Translations under genes and position numbers: made by a program
Shown: one piece after another, positions 1 to 11,939 of the stretch
How positions within the stretch are numbered: position 1 is the first letter of the stretch
Layout of the letters: the number at the start of each line of letters is the position of its first letter
The notes under the pieces: generated by a model
The model's database searches: none
What the model was told of the DNA's origin: nothing
Seen by the model: the letters and a program-made list of their open reading frames with translations, nothing else
Assembly: GCF_900239495.1 (NCBI RefSeq)
Contig: NZ_OENE01000004.1
Coordinates: forward strand, 129,842-189,212
Direction of reading: 5' to 3'
DNA length: 59,371 nucleotides
Origin: Tenacibaculum finnmarkense genomovar ulcerans
GTDB taxonomy: Bacteria > Bacteroidota > Bacteroidia > Flavobacteriales > Flavobacteriaceae

Positions 1-500
1 TAGTATCAACAAAAAACAATTCAAATTCTCGATACTATTTTAATTTCTTTCAGTCATTAAAATCACTCGAATTGACAAGGGTTATCAAAATAACTGTCAG
101 TTCGAGTGTTTTTTTCCTTCAAAAAAATGTATCGAGAACTTTTTTAGTATCAAAAGAAAACAATTCAAATTCTCGATACAATTTTAATTTCTTTCAGTCA
201 TTAAAATCACTCGAATTGACAAGAATTATCAAAATAACTGTCAGTTCGAGTGTTTTTTTCCTTCAAAAAAATATATCGAGAACTTTTTTATCATCAACAG
301 AAAACAATTCAAATTCTCGATACAATTTTAATTTCTTTTAGTCATTAAAATCACTCGAATTAACAAGAATTATCAAAATAACTGTCAGTTCGAGTGTTTT
401 TTCCTTCAAAAAATGTATCGAGAACTTTTTTAGTATCAACAAAAAACAATTCAAATTCTCGATACTATTTTAATTCCTTTCAGTCATTAAAATCACTCGA
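1..500. repeat. Tandem array of palindromic repeat A (about 144-bp units)
   Basis: The motif AATCACTCGA recurs at 61, 205, 349 and 491, giving units of 144, 144 and 142 bp plus a partial unit that begins before the window. Each unit carries CTGTCAGTTCGAGTG on one side and CACTCGAATTGACA on the other, with TATCGAGAAC and AATTCTCGATA inside them. Each unit could therefore fold back on itself. Single copies of the same element occur at 32415-32553, 39773-39899 and 44818-44956. The reading frame that crosses the array is a by-product of the repeat. No gene is apparent. Confidence 0.9.
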
Positions 501-539
501 GTTGATACTATTTTAGCAAATAAAGATACTAAATTGAAT

Positions 540-614
540 TAATTTTTTTTGAGTGATACTGTTTCTTATTTTTCTGTTACAAAACTTTTTTTAGCTAAAA
601 TTTAAACAGGTGCT
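540..614 (+). repeat. Right end of MITE-like element B
   Basis: The stretch reads like the right end of the B elements at 32391-32680 and 44770-45081: an A/T-rich segment with GTTACAAAACTTTTTT, then AAATTTAAACAGG and an imperfect GTGCT terminus in place of GGCTC. The left end would lie upstream of the window. The tandem A array would then be internal to a B element, as single A copies are elsewhere. Confidence 0.7.
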
Positions 615-866
615 ATGAGTCATAAAATTTTTTATCTTTTTACCTTAGAGTGTTTTAACGTTAAGTTAACAAAGATGTGCCTGCTTGTATATAATTTTTT
701 CAACAAAGATGAATAGCTTCTTTTTATGTGAAAAAACAGGCATGATTATTGTTATTTCTTTTATATATAAACACTTAACGTGTTTATATTGAAAAAAAAA
801 TATACAAGAAATTTGTTTCATTTTATTTAAATAAAGATTAATATTGTAAAAAATTAACACAAAAGT
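615..866. other. A+T-rich intergenic leader before the surface protein cluster
   Basis: There is no convincing gene here. It is extremely A+T rich and presumably holds the promoter for the gene starting at 867. I could not identify a full TTTG / TAnnTTTG pair with confidence. Confidence 0.5.
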
Positions 867-2063
867 ATGAGATTAAAAATTTCTTTAATACTTGTTTTAC
901 TAACGAATATCACTCTTTTTGCGCAGGTAAAAATTGGCGATAATCCTAGTGATATCAACCCGACTTCTATTTTAGAGCTAGAAAGCACTGATAAGGTTTT
1001 CGTTTTAACTCGTATGGATAATGCGGTAATGCAAAGCTTGCTTTTAAATCCCGATCCTAATAAACGTCCTTTACAAGGTGCGTTGGTTTATAATACGACT
1101 GATAAATGTGTTTTTATGTATAACGGTGCTGCATGGGTTAGTTTATGTAATTTAGCGACGAGTTCTATAAAAGTAACACCAGCTCCTACTGCTCCTACAT
1201 TAAATAATAATTTAGGAGATTTCTGGATTAACACAACAACCAATCAAACAAGTCTTTTTGACGGTACGAATTGGGTTTTATTAAACTCGACAACGAATAC
1301 AGGAAGTTCTGTAAAGATTACAACAGATCCTACTGCTCCTACAAATCCTAATAATGGAGATTTTTGGGTTACAAATAACGAAACAAAAATTTGGGACGCT
1401 ACAACTTCATCTTGGGTTTTATTAAACTCGACAACGAATACAGGAAGTTCTGTAAATATTACAACAGATCCTACTGCTCCTACAAATCCTAATAATGGAG
1501 ATTTTTGGGTTACAAATAACGAAACAAAAATTTGGGACGCTACAACTTCAACTTGGGTTTTATTAAATCCGACAACGAATACAACGAGTACTGTTGAAAT
1601 TACAAAGCAACCTGCTGCTCCTGCAAATCCAAATAAAGGAGATTTTTGGATTAACACAACAACCAATCAAACGAATATTTATAATGGTACATCTTGGGTT
1701 TTATTAAATGAAAATCCGAAGAAAGGAACTGGAGTACCTACTAATATAACAGCTCCAAATTCAGTTGCTGGTGATATTTATGTAGATACCGCAACAGGAA
1801 CAATTTATGCCCATAACGGAACAGCTTGGGTTACACAAACAAGCACAAGTACAGGAATTAAGCAAGAGGAAACGGTATTAACAGCTGCGACACTAAATCA
1901 AGTAGAGTTTTTAGTAACTTTAAAAACCGAAGATAAAATAAACGTTTATAGAAACGGTGTTCGTGTAGGTTTTACGGTAAACGCTGCTAAAACTGGTATT
2001 ACATTAGAGCCTGATGCAAAATGTTATACAGGCGATCAAATAAGAATAGTACAAATTTATTAA
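867..2063 (+). CDS. Secreted surface protein with four 47-residue tandem repeats
   Basis: I recognise no named function. A signal peptide (about residues 1-20, ending LFAQ) is followed by a segment of the type found at the start of many flavobacterial surface proteins (VKIGDNPSDINPTSILELES). Residues about 135-280 are four repeats of 47 residues with the pattern NPNNGDFWxxxxxxxKIWDATTSxWVLLN; the middle two are almost identical. The C-terminus has a module with VYRNGVRVGF and ends GDQIRIVQIY. The next gene ends with a related module (VYRNGVKLRF ... DDIIEIQF). The repeats resemble the short modules of phage tail-fibre or adhesin-like proteins, so an extracellular structural or adhesive role is plausible but inferred. 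It is the first of five consecutive secreted-protein genes. The start was chosen because it places the signal peptide at the N-terminus. Confidence 0.75.
   Translation: MRLKISLILVLLTNITLFAQVKIGDNPSDINPTSILELESTDKVFVLTRMDNAVMQSLLLNPDPNKRPLQGALVYNTTDKCVFMYNGAAWVSLCNLATSSIKVTPAPTAPTLNNNLGDFWINTTTNQTSLFDGTNWVLLNSTTNTGSSVKITTDPTAPTNPNNGDFWVTNNETKIWDATTSSWVLLNSTTNTGSSVNITTDPTAPTNPNNGDFWVTNNETKIWDATTSTWVLLNPTTNTTSTVEITKQPAAPANPNKGDFWINTTTNQTNIYNGTSWVLLNENPKKGTGVPTNITAPNSVAGDIYVDTATGTIYAHNGTAWVTQTSTSTGIKQEETVLTAATLNQVEFLVTLKTEDKINVYRNGVRVGFTVNAAKTGITLEPDAKCYTGDQIRIVQIY
1271..1702 (+). repeat. In-frame 141-bp tandem repeats
   Basis: The string TTGGGTTTTA recurs at 1271, 1412, 1553 and 1693, a spacing of 140-141 bp or 47 codons. 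The units starting at 1271 and 1412 are nearly identical, which points to recent duplication; the outer ones have diverged. Copy number would be expected to vary between strains. Confidence 0.9.
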
Positions 2064-2089
2064 ATAAAGAACCCCAATTAAAACCAAAA

Positions 2090-2791
2090 ATGATGAAAAA
2101 AACAAACTCGTTCAAATTAGCAATGGTTGCTGTAGGAATGTTAACTATCGGAACTGTTAGCGCACAGGTAACAACTACTACTGATGCACTTTTAGACAAA
2201 AATTTAGATGCAACTAAAGTTGTGAAATCTGTAGACAACAAAGGTACAATTAAGTACATACAAGGTGCTAATGGTATTACTACTGTTACTTCTACAAATG
2301 CAGGTAACGAAACTGTTACAACTTTCCAATTAGGTGGTGAATTAATTTCTGCTACTGCTATTAAAACAACTGCAACTAATACTTTTGCTGTTGAAGGAAT
2401 TCAAAAGATCGATATAACTGATTTAGCTGATCCCAAAAACAAGCTTGCAGCAACTTATGACGGTGCTGGTTTCTCTATTCTTGTAAGAGATGAAATTTCT
2501 GGAGAAGTTAAAAAAATATTAGCTGACGACCTTTCTAAGTTTGTAGTAGCTATTAGAGCAGAAGATACTATTGCTGCTAGTGTTACTGCTGGTACAGATC
2601 ATTCTATAACTGTAGCTAACTTACCTATTATTACTCCATTAAACTCAGGTAAATTATTCGTTTACAGAAATGGTGTAAAATTACGTTTTAATACTGATTT
2701 TACTGCTGCTGTTGCTGGTACAGTTGTAATAAACAATACTGATTTACCTTTATATAAAGATGATATTATTGAAATTCAATTTACTAGATAA
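2090..2791 (+). CDS. Secreted protein of unknown function with VDNKGTI motif
   Basis: About 233 residues. I chose the ATG at 2090 because it opens a clear signal peptide (MMKKTNSFKLAMVAVGML ... VSAQ); the frame is open further upstream, but that would overlap the previous gene without a signal. After the signal comes KVVKSVDNKGTIKYI, a motif shared in shorter form (FKVVDNKGTI) with the next two genes. The C-terminus (KLFVYRNGVKLRF ... KDDIIEIQFTR) resembles the C-terminus of the preceding protein. No catalytic motif is visible. The spacing of 26 bases after the previous stop suggests one operon. A structural or surface-layer role is a guess from composition (rich in Thr, Ala, Val and Asn) and context. 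Confidence 0.75.
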   Translation: MMKKTNSFKLAMVAVGMLTIGTVSAQVTTTTDALLDKNLDATKVVKSVDNKGTIKYIQGANGITTVTSTNAGNETVTTFQLGGELISATAIKTTATNTFAVEGIQKIDITDLADPKNKLAATYDGAGFSILVRDEISGEVKKILADDLSKFVVAIRAEDTIAASVTAGTDHSITVANLPIITPLNSGKLFVYRNGVKLRFNTDFTAAVAGTVVINNTDLPLYKDDIIEIQFTR

Positions 2792-3018
2792 TATTACTGC
2801 TTAAAAGCAACAATATATTTTTAACCTTAGGCATTGGTTTTATAATTAAAACCAATGTTTAACGGTTATTTTTAAGATATTACAATTACTTTTTCTGTTT
2901 TTAGCCCCAAAACCACCTTCTACTACAAGGGTTTAAATTTTAAGATATACTTACTCTTCTATAAATAGCTTATAAATTAGTAATGATTATAATAAAATAT
3001 AAAATAAATTTATACCGT

Positions 3019-4200
3019 ATGATAAATTATAAATTACTTTTTGTTTTTAGCCTTTTTTTTATCTCTTTAAAAATAAATGCACAACAATTTAAAGTTGTTG
3101 ATAATAAAGGAACTATAAATACGGTAAATAATAACACAGTTACTTCGGCTACAACTGCTCCTTTAAATCCTTTAGAAGGAGATATTTGGATTGATACAAA
3201 TTCGCCAAATGATGTTATTAATATTTATGATGCTTTACCTACACCTGTTTGGAAACAATTTTCTAATCAAAATATTTATACAGAAAATGGAACTATTACT
3301 ACCGATAGGGATGTAAATGGAAATGGAAAAAGTTTACGGTTTTATGGTTTAGGTTCATTTCATATTTATGACGTTTTTGATGTGCAATTGAATTCTACTG
3401 CTTATTTCCAGATAAATAGCCCAATATCTCTTGCACTTACAAGCGCTAATATTTCATTAAGAGGTAATATCACAGCTGATAATGACTTTTATTTAAAGGG
3501 AGCTTTTAAAGATGCCACTAATAATACCGGTACAACAGGGCAAGTTTTATCATCAACAGGAGCAGTTACTAATTGGGTTGATAATACAGCAGTAAGCACT
3601 TGGCTTGCTTTAGATGATAATTTAACTGCGGATAAAAACGACACTGAAATATATAAAAACGATAATGTTGGTATTGGCGATTTTTCAGGAACAACTATTG
3701 ATGCGAAATTACACGTAAAAAGCACCGATGTTCCTTTTAAAATTCAACCAAACACCACTACGCCTACAGGAACAAGTGGCGGACAGATGTTTGTTGATAG
3801 CACAAATGGTATTTTATATATCTATGACGGCACAAGAGCGAAATGGCTTAGTGTTGATCGTACTATGGTTGGCTGGGGTGTAAATAATGCTAATACTGGT
3901 AATGAATATTTAAGGCAATTTAATGGTGCACAGTCTAATAGAAATGGTTGGCGAATGATTAGAAATGCTACTATTACAGCAATAAGTGCCCAAACAGACA
4001 TAAACCAAACCTGGACCTTAGAAATTCGTAAAAATGATGGTACAACAGCAATAGCATCATTAACAATAACGAATCAGCAAGGAAACCATAATAATACTCT
4101 TAATATTGATGTTAACGAAGGTGATTTTATACAAGCATATTGTAATGGTACTAATGTTAGTCATCCTGAAACTTTAATAGAAATTGCTTGGCGAAAATAA
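3019..4200 (+). CDS. Secreted tail-fibre-like surface protein
   Basis: About 393 residues. The ATG at 3019 starts a signal peptide (MINYKLLFVFSLFFISLKINAQ) followed at once by QFKVVDNKGTINTV, almost the same mature N-terminus as the next, larger gene. The body contains short modules also seen in the neighbour: PLNPLEGDIWID, NIYTENGTITTDRDVNGNG and GTTGQVLSSTGAVTNWVD. Modules of this kind occur in flavobacterial surface proteins and phage fibre proteins. The last 100 residues (from about MVGWGVNN) differ from the neighbour and may form the functional tip. No catalytic residues are evident. The exact role is unknown. Confidence 0.7.
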   Translation: MINYKLLFVFSLFFISLKINAQQFKVVDNKGTINTVNNNTVTSATTAPLNPLEGDIWIDTNSPNDVINIYDALPTPVWKQFSNQNIYTENGTITTDRDVNGNGKSLRFYGLGSFHIYDVFDVQLNSTAYFQINSPISLALTSANISLRGNITADNDFYLKGAFKDATNNTGTTGQVLSSTGAVTNWVDNTAVSTWLALDDNLTADKNDTEIYKNDNVGIGDFSGTTIDAKLHVKSTDVPFKIQPNTTTPTGTSGGQMFVDSTNGILYIYDGTRAKWLSVDRTMVGWGVNNANTGNEYLRQFNGAQSNRNGWRMIRNATITAISAQTDINQTWTLEIRKNDGTTAIASLTITNQQGNHNNTLNIDVNEGDFIQAYCNGTNVSHPETLIEIAWRK

Positions 4201-4420
4201 TTTGGTAATACTATTTAGTAATAAGTGGAATACCTGTAAAAAATCAGTTAAAAAACCTTTAAATAGTAGTGTTTTATAGTTGAAAATGCTTAGCAACAAA
4301 TGAATTAATATATTTTAGAATGTTTTATTCTCAAATATATTTCAATTATCTTTACGCAAAAAATTGATATAAGGCTATTTGATAAAAATAGTGTTACTTT
4401 TATTGCTAATTGTTAAACAA

Positions 4421-7400
4421 ATGAGAAACTATAAACAGCGTTTATTTACCTTAATTATTACTTTTATTTTAACCTCTTTAAATACAAATGCACAAGAATT
4501 TAAAGTTGTTGATAATAAAGGAACTATAAACACGGTATTTAAAAATAACGTGACTACAACGACAACATCAACCCCACCTTTAAATCCCGTAGAGGGCGAT
4601 GTTTGGTTTAATGATGTTGATAGCGAAATTAAAATTTATGATGGTGCTATTTGGAAAAAATTATCAGATACCAATAACCTTACTACAAATTTTTACAATG
4701 CAAATGGAGCCTTAACTTCTCATAGGGTTTTAACAGGAAGCACAGGTCTTGGCGGAAAATACGACCTTTCTTTTAACGATATTGGAAACTTTACCGTACA
4801 TACTGATGTAACTGAAATACTTAGTTCAGGCAAAACAAAAATTGGTTCTAGTGCAGGTGATGTAACAATTACATCCTTTGGAAAGATACTATTAGATAAC
4901 AACACGAGTATTGCTAAAAATCTTACTGTAGATGAAAATTTTCAAGTAAAAAAACAATTTATAGACGCTAGTAACAATGCAGGTGCAAATGGGCAAGTTT
5001 TATCATCAACAGGAACAACTACAAAATGGGTTGATAATATCAAAAACAAGGTAACTGCTACTGCAACATCAATTGAGCCTAGTAATTCAATAGAAGGCGA
5101 TGTTTGGTTTGATACCGTAAATAATGAAATAAAAATTTACGATGCCGATGAGCCTATAGTTGCTAATCAATGGAAAAAACTTTCTGATATTACCGCTGCT
5201 GCCAATAATATTTATACTACAAATGGAACTATTACTTCTGATAGAACCATATCGGGGAGTAATACGAATAGATTTGATATTGGTTATTTTAAAGGTTTTA
5301 TGGTTTCCAATACTGAATTTATAACTTTTGATGCCACTAGATCTATTAATTTACAAGCAACTGATGGTGTTAATTTACGTAGTAATACCATTGCTGATGA
5401 AAGTTTTCAAGTAAAAAAACAGTTTATAGACGCTAGTGACAATGCAGGTACAGCAGGGCAAGTTTTATCATCAACAGGAACAACTACAAAATGGGTTGAT
5501 AATGCCGGACACACAGGAACACCAGGTTCTATATTTTTTGCAGGAACAGATGGGAAGCCAACAGAAAACAACATACAATTAACCTGGGATAACACAGCTC
5601 TTAAGCTTTATGTAGGAACTCCTTTTAACACTACAGACACTAATAAATTAACTGTAAATGGAACAGCAAGAGCTACCCGTTTTAGGAGTTCTAATGGTAC
5701 CGTAGGAGATCCTGCATTTAAATTTTCAAATGATAATAATACAGGAATGTACCGTATTGCTGCCGATCAATTAGGTTTTACAACGGGTGGAGTAAATGCT
5801 TTATTAATAGATAATACACAGAATATTAGTATTCCTAAAAACTTATCATTAACAGGTACTTTTGCTGATACAACGGGTAATGTTGGTACAACAGGGCAAG
5901 TTTTATCATCAACAGGAACAGGAACTAATTGGGTAGATGCTACTGCTTTAGGTAATAGGGGGTCTGTTGATAATATGTATACCGAAAATGGAATTTTAAC
6001 TTCTAATAGAGAGGTAAATGGAAATGGAAAAGATTTGCATTTTAGAGATTTAGCTAATTTTTATATAGATGATACCAATTATATAGCACTACAATCTACA
6101 GGTTATTTAGATTTAAGAGCTGCTAGTGGAATTAACGTAGTTGACCACGCACGTTTTGTAGAAAATATTACTGTAGAGAAAGGTTACAAAGATAGTACGG
6201 GAAGCTTTGGTGGAGATGGGCAAATTTTATCATCAACAGGTACAGCTACAAATAAAAAGACTAAATGGGTTGATAATTCTGCTGCATACACAGGAACTAC
6301 GGGTTCTTTATTTTTTGCAGGAGCAGATGGAAAACCAACAGAAAATAATGATCATTTATTTTGGGATAATACAAATAATCAGTTACGAATAGGGCTTACA
6401 CCAAATGGAACAAATAAACTTTCTATTGGAGGCACAATAAGAATGAGTGGTTTAAATAATTCTAACGGAGCAGTAGGGGAACCTTCTTATAGGTTTTCTA
6501 GTGATTCGAATACAGGAATGTACCGTATCGCTGCCAATCAATTAGGCTTTTCAACAGATGGAGTAAATGCTTTATCAATAGATGCTGCACAAAATATTAG
6601 TATTCCTAAAAATTTATCGGTAAGAGGTACTTTTGCTGATACAACGGGTGATGTTGGTACAGCAGGGCAAATTTTAACATCAACAGCAACAGGTACTAAT
6701 TGGATTGATAACCCTGCATTAAATAATTGGTTAACCACAGGAAACTCAGGAACAACAACAGTTAACTTTTTAGGAACTACCGATGATAAAAAAATGCAAA
6801 TGCGCTCAAATAACATTCCGATGTTAGAATTTGGTCGTAGGCAAACATTAGGCTTAACTCAATCATACCCAGATTATACTGATGTTGATCAATCTGTAGT
6901 GCATGTTAGAGGTGCTAATGGCGTTTCGGCTTTACAATTTCAGGCAAGTGGTACTACGTTTTATAAACCCATGTTTTTTACTACAGCAAACGGAAGTTTT
7001 AGACTGAAAGGAAGTGCTGGAAAAACAGATTTTTTCGAAATAGGTTCTGCAGGACCTAATAATCAAGGTCGTTTAGAGTTTATAGTTGGTGATGATGGCG
7101 ATGAACCAATGATTTTTAAAAGATATGATTATAGAGGTGCTAAATTTCATAGAGAATTATTTCGTGTTCAAGGTAGTGATGCTACACGAAATGCGAAAAC
7201 AAGGTTTGGTATTAATTTAAATCCACAAGAAGTAGTTATTGCGGATAATTTAGATAGCAATGCTAATGACGCTTCTTTTAAAAAGGCAAACTCTACCTTT
7301 CAAGTAGCTGGTTCTATTTCAAAATCTATTATTAAATCTTATACTGATTTTACTTTAACCGAAGACCATTATACTTTTATTGCTAAAGATGAGTCAAATA

Positions 7401-7591
7401 CCCGAATCATAAACTTACCTGCTGCGAGTAGTGTTACAGGGCGTATTTATATTATAAAAACAAATTGGTATCGAGGGGTAAACTTGAATATTCGTTATAT
7501 AACAAGAACAACTAATACGGCTAATTCTATACCAAAGCAAAGTACAGTTCAGTTACAATCTGACGGAACTGATTGGCAGCAAATAAATTAA
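4421..7591 (+). CDS. Large secreted repeat protein, tail-fibre/adhesin-like
   Basis: About 1056 residues. The ATG at 4421 opens the signal peptide (MRNYKQRLFTLIITFILTSL ... TNAQ), followed by EFKVVDNKGTINTV as in the preceding gene. The protein is built of repeated modules: GDVWF-type segments near the N-terminus, five copies of GQVLSSTGTxTxWVD-like strings (one reads GQILTSTATGTNWID), and two copies of a longer block that starts GTxGSxFFAGxDGKPTENN and runs through NTGMYRIAAxQLGF. The last 80 residues (YTDFTLTEDHYTFIAKDES ... QLQSDGTDWQQIN) look like a C-terminal domain that is common in Bacteroidetes surface proteins. No type IX sorting domain is seen at its own C-terminus, but the gene 20 bases downstream has one. 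Function inferred only as extracellular structure or adhesion. Confidence 0.75.
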   Translation: MRNYKQRLFTLIITFILTSLNTNAQEFKVVDNKGTINTVFKNNVTTTTTSTPPLNPVEGDVWFNDVDSEIKIYDGAIWKKLSDTNNLTTNFYNANGALTSHRVLTGSTGLGGKYDLSFNDIGNFTVHTDVTEILSSGKTKIGSSAGDVTITSFGKILLDNNTSIAKNLTVDENFQVKKQFIDASNNAGANGQVLSSTGTTTKWVDNIKNKVTATATSIEPSNSIEGDVWFDTVNNEIKIYDADEPIVANQWKKLSDITAAANNIYTTNGTITSDRTISGSNTNRFDIGYFKGFMVSNTEFITFDATRSINLQATDGVNLRSNTIADESFQVKKQFIDASDNAGTAGQVLSSTGTTTKWVDNAGHTGTPGSIFFAGTDGKPTENNIQLTWDNTALKLYVGTPFNTTDTNKLTVNGTARATRFRSSNGTVGDPAFKFSNDNNTGMYRIAADQLGFTTGGVNALLIDNTQNISIPKNLSLTGTFADTTGNVGTTGQVLSSTGTGTNWVDATALGNRGSVDNMYTENGILTSNREVNGNGKDLHFRDLANFYIDDTNYIALQSTGYLDLRAASGINVVDHARFVENITVEKGYKDSTGSFGGDGQILSSTGTATNKKTKWVDNSAAYTGTTGSLFFAGADGKPTENNDHLFWDNTNNQLRIGLTPNGTNKLSIGGTIRMSGLNNSNGAVGEPSYRFSSDSNTGMYRIAANQLGFSTDGVNALSIDAAQNISIPKNLSVRGTFADTTGDVGTAGQILTSTATGTNWIDNPALNNWLTTGNSGTTTVNFLGTTDDKKMQMRSNNIPMLEFGRRQTLGLTQSYPDYTDVDQSVVHVRGANGVSALQFQASGTTFYKPMFFTTANGSFRLKGSAGKTDFFEIGSAGPNNQGRLEFIVGDDGDEPMIFKRYDYRGAKFHRELFRVQGSDATRNAKTRFGINLNPQEVVIADNLDSNANDASFKKANSTFQVAGSISKSIIKSYTDFTLTEDHYTFIAKDESNTRIINLPAASSVTGRIYIIKTNWYRGVNLNIRYITRTTNTANSIPKQSTVQLQSDGTDWQQIN

Positions 7592-7611
7592 TTTTCACAT
7601 ATATTAATAGT

Positions 7612-8769
7612 ATGAAAAACTTACTTTTTATCATTTTATCCACTACAGTAACCTTTGCCCAAACGGCATTTAAAAACATGGGGACTATTCAGTTACATGA
7701 TGATGCAAATATTGCTTTTCATACCAATTTAATTAATGATGGCGATTTTAGAAACAGTAAAGGAACAGCGGGTTTTTATAGTGAGACTGAAACACTAACA
7801 GTTTCAGGAGCTAAAAAAGCGACTTTTTATAATCTTGATATCGCTGTTACAAATAATTTGGTCTTAGAAACCTCATTAGCCCTTACCAACGATTTAAGTT
7901 TTATGTATGGTGATGTTATTACAGATAAAAGCAATCTAGCTATTTCTTTAGAATTTAATAAACATCGTTTTCATGTAGGTGAAGATGACGATAAGCACAT
8001 TAACGGTTATGTAATGCTAAGAGATACAGGAACTGATGAATTTAGATTTCCCATTGGAGATGGCGATAATCTGCGCCCAATGATATTACCTATTCAAAAC
8101 AAGCAAAACACTTTTTTAGGTGCTTATTTTTATGAAAATCCTAATACTGCTTCTACATTTGGTCAATTTGGTCAATCTTTTTTAACAGACCAAAAACAAG
8201 TCTTTATTGATAATGTTAGTACAACAGAATTTTGGGATTTAAACGGTGGATCAAAAACAAGCGTTACCTTAACTTGGAATGACCGTAGCGATATAGCTAC
8301 ACTTTCAAAAAACAGCCTTGAAAAACTAAGAGTTGTAGGTTGGAGTAACGACAATGACCAATGGGAAGACCTTGGTGCAACAGAAATAACAGGAAATTTA
8401 ACCGAAGGAACGGTAACCTCAAGCAGTTTTATTCCTGATAAATATCAAATTATAACCCTAGCATCGGGCTTTGCTGATTCAAACAACATAAACCTTTTAA
8501 TATCACCAAATGGCGATACAAAAAACGAAACATTAGTCTTTAAAAACTTAACAAAATACGATAGTAATAGTTTAGAGATTTTTAACCGTTGGGGTAATCT
8601 TGTTTACAATACAGAGAATTACAAAAATGATTGGACAGGAGAATCTACTGGTAGGTTTGTAGTAAATTCGAAAGATAAATTACCTGCAGGTACGTATTTT
8701 TACATTTTAAACTATGTAATTCACGGAGTATCTAAAACACAAAAAGGATGGGTTTATATCAATAGATAG
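7612..8769 (+). CDS. Type IX secreted protein with type B (gliding-motility-type) C-terminal domain
   Basis: About 385 residues. The ATG at 7612 starts a short signal peptide (MKNLLFIILSTTVTFAQ); the open frame extends 39 bases upstream but overlaps the previous gene. The last 85 or so residues carry the hallmarks of the type B C-terminal sorting domain (CHU_C family): SPNGDTKNETLVFKNL, LEIFNRWGNLVYNTENYKNDW, LPAGTYFYILNY and a final KGWVYINR. Proteins with this domain are exported by the type IX system, usually with a PorP/SprF partner, none of which is seen here. The N-terminal 280 residues are not assigned to a family. It closes the surface gene cluster and is followed by a terminator. Confidence 0.85.
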   Translation: MKNLLFIILSTTVTFAQTAFKNMGTIQLHDDANIAFHTNLINDGDFRNSKGTAGFYSETETLTVSGAKKATFYNLDIAVTNNLVLETSLALTNDLSFMYGDVITDKSNLAISLEFNKHRFHVGEDDDKHINGYVMLRDTGTDEFRFPIGDGDNLRPMILPIQNKQNTFLGAYFYENPNTASTFGQFGQSFLTDQKQVFIDNVSTTEFWDLNGGSKTSVTLTWNDRSDIATLSKNSLEKLRVVGWSNDNDQWEDLGATEITGNLTEGTVTSSSFIPDKYQIITLASGFADSNNINLLISPNGDTKNETLVFKNLTKYDSNSLEIFNRWGNLVYNTENYKNDWTGESTGRFVVNSKDKLPAGTYFYILNYVIHGVSKTQKGWVYINR

Positions 8770-8805
8770 ATATATTTTTATTCTAATTTGTGTAGTCAAT
8801 AAATT

Positions 8806-8838
8806 AAAAAAGCAGATGAATATTCATCTGCTTTTTTT
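8806..8838. terminator. Bidirectional Rho-independent terminator
   Basis: The stem GCAGATGAA / TTCATCTGC with a 2-base loop has A and T runs on both sides. It lies between the convergent surface-protein gene and icd, so it can serve both strands. Confidence 0.9.
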
Positions 8839-8875
8839 TATGTTTAAACTATGTAAAAACTTGTGAAAACGATTC

Positions 8876-11104
<2,229 letters not shown>

Positions 11105-11310
11105 TCAGTTTTTTAACGCGGTGTTGTTAAAACACGCACAGTTATTATTAAATTTATTGAAGTATTGCAAATTTAAGAATTAGAAATGATTTTTTTGATG
11201 CAAAACTGTTAATAGTTAGGGTGTTTTATTATTGATATGATAAAATTAAATCCGCAAAATATGGGTATATCCGCCGATTTATCGCGTCTTTTTTTACGTG
11301 TTTATAAATC

Positions 11311-11346
11311 AAAAAAAAGCATTGTGAATAATCACAATGCTTTTTT
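11311..11346 (-). terminator. Terminator of rplS
   Basis: The stem GCATTGTGA / TCACAATGC is flanked by A8 and T6 runs. It lies 25 bases past the rplS stop on the minus strand. A short stretch just to its right (about 11270-11290, GATTTATCGCGTCTTTTTTT) resembles half of the palindrome at 31434-31453. Confidence 0.85.
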
Positions 11347-11370
11347 ATAAATTGAATAAAGATGTTAATC

Positions 11371-11718
11371 TTAACTTCTTCTTTCTTTAATTCTTGCTTT
11401 CTTACCAGTAAGGTCTCTAAAGTAAAAGATACGTGCTCTACGTACTTTACCTTGTTTATTTACTTCAATTTTTTGAATAGCAGGTAAGTTAATAGGGAAG
11501 ATACGCTCAACACCTACAGTACCAGACATTTTTCTGATTGTAAAAGTTTCAGAAGCTCCAACTCCTCTTTTTTGAATAACTACTCCTCTAAAAAACTGAG
11601 TACGAGTTTTACTTCCTTCTTTAATTTCGTAGTACACAGTAATAGTGTCTCCTGCTGCAAATTGAGGTAATTCGTTTCTGGTTACAAATTCGTCTTGAAC
11701 AAACTTTACTAAATCCAT
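11371..11718 (-). CDS. rplS: 50S ribosomal protein L19
   Basis: 115 residues from the ATG at 11718 (MDLVKFVQDEF), the usual L19 length; the 12-residue upstream extension in frame has no family match and is rejected. L19 sits at the 30S-50S interface. The family core is clear: FAAGDTITVYYEIKEGSKTRTQFFRGVVI, read here as a stretch followed by KRGVGASETFTIRK and RRARIFYFRDLTGKKARIKE. In many bacteria rplS follows trmD in one operon. Here trmD lies upstream on the same strand with a 221-base gap, and TAATTTTG (minus strand, 11788-11795) suggests a separate promoter. Confidence 0.97.
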   Translation of the reverse strand: MDLVKFVQDEFVTRNELPQFAAGDTITVYYEIKEGSKTRTQFFRGVVIQKRGVGASETFTIRKMSGTVGVERIFPINLPAIQKIEVNKQGKVRRARIFYFRDLTGKKARIKERRS

Positions 11719-11939
11719 CGTAATAATATTTATTTTTGTTTTATAAAACAACATACACGATTATCGTCAGAGGTTAATTTATTGCTGCAAAATTAATCAA
11801 AATATTATAAAATACGAACTTATTTTTAAATAATATTTATTGATTTACACTGTTGATTATCAGTTTATTTAATCGATTATTTTTTTAATACATATAGCCA
11901 ATAGTTTCAAATAAAATAGGTAGCTAAAGTATAAAACGA

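Noticed and set aside
72..341. Open frame of 89 codons across the tandem repeat
   Set aside because: It is a by-product of the A repeat: the peptide repeats with the DNA, has no start signal and no family resemblance.
1..500. Possible CRISPR array
   Set aside because: The units are contiguous, about 144 bp, palindromic and nearly identical, with no spacers and no cas genes.
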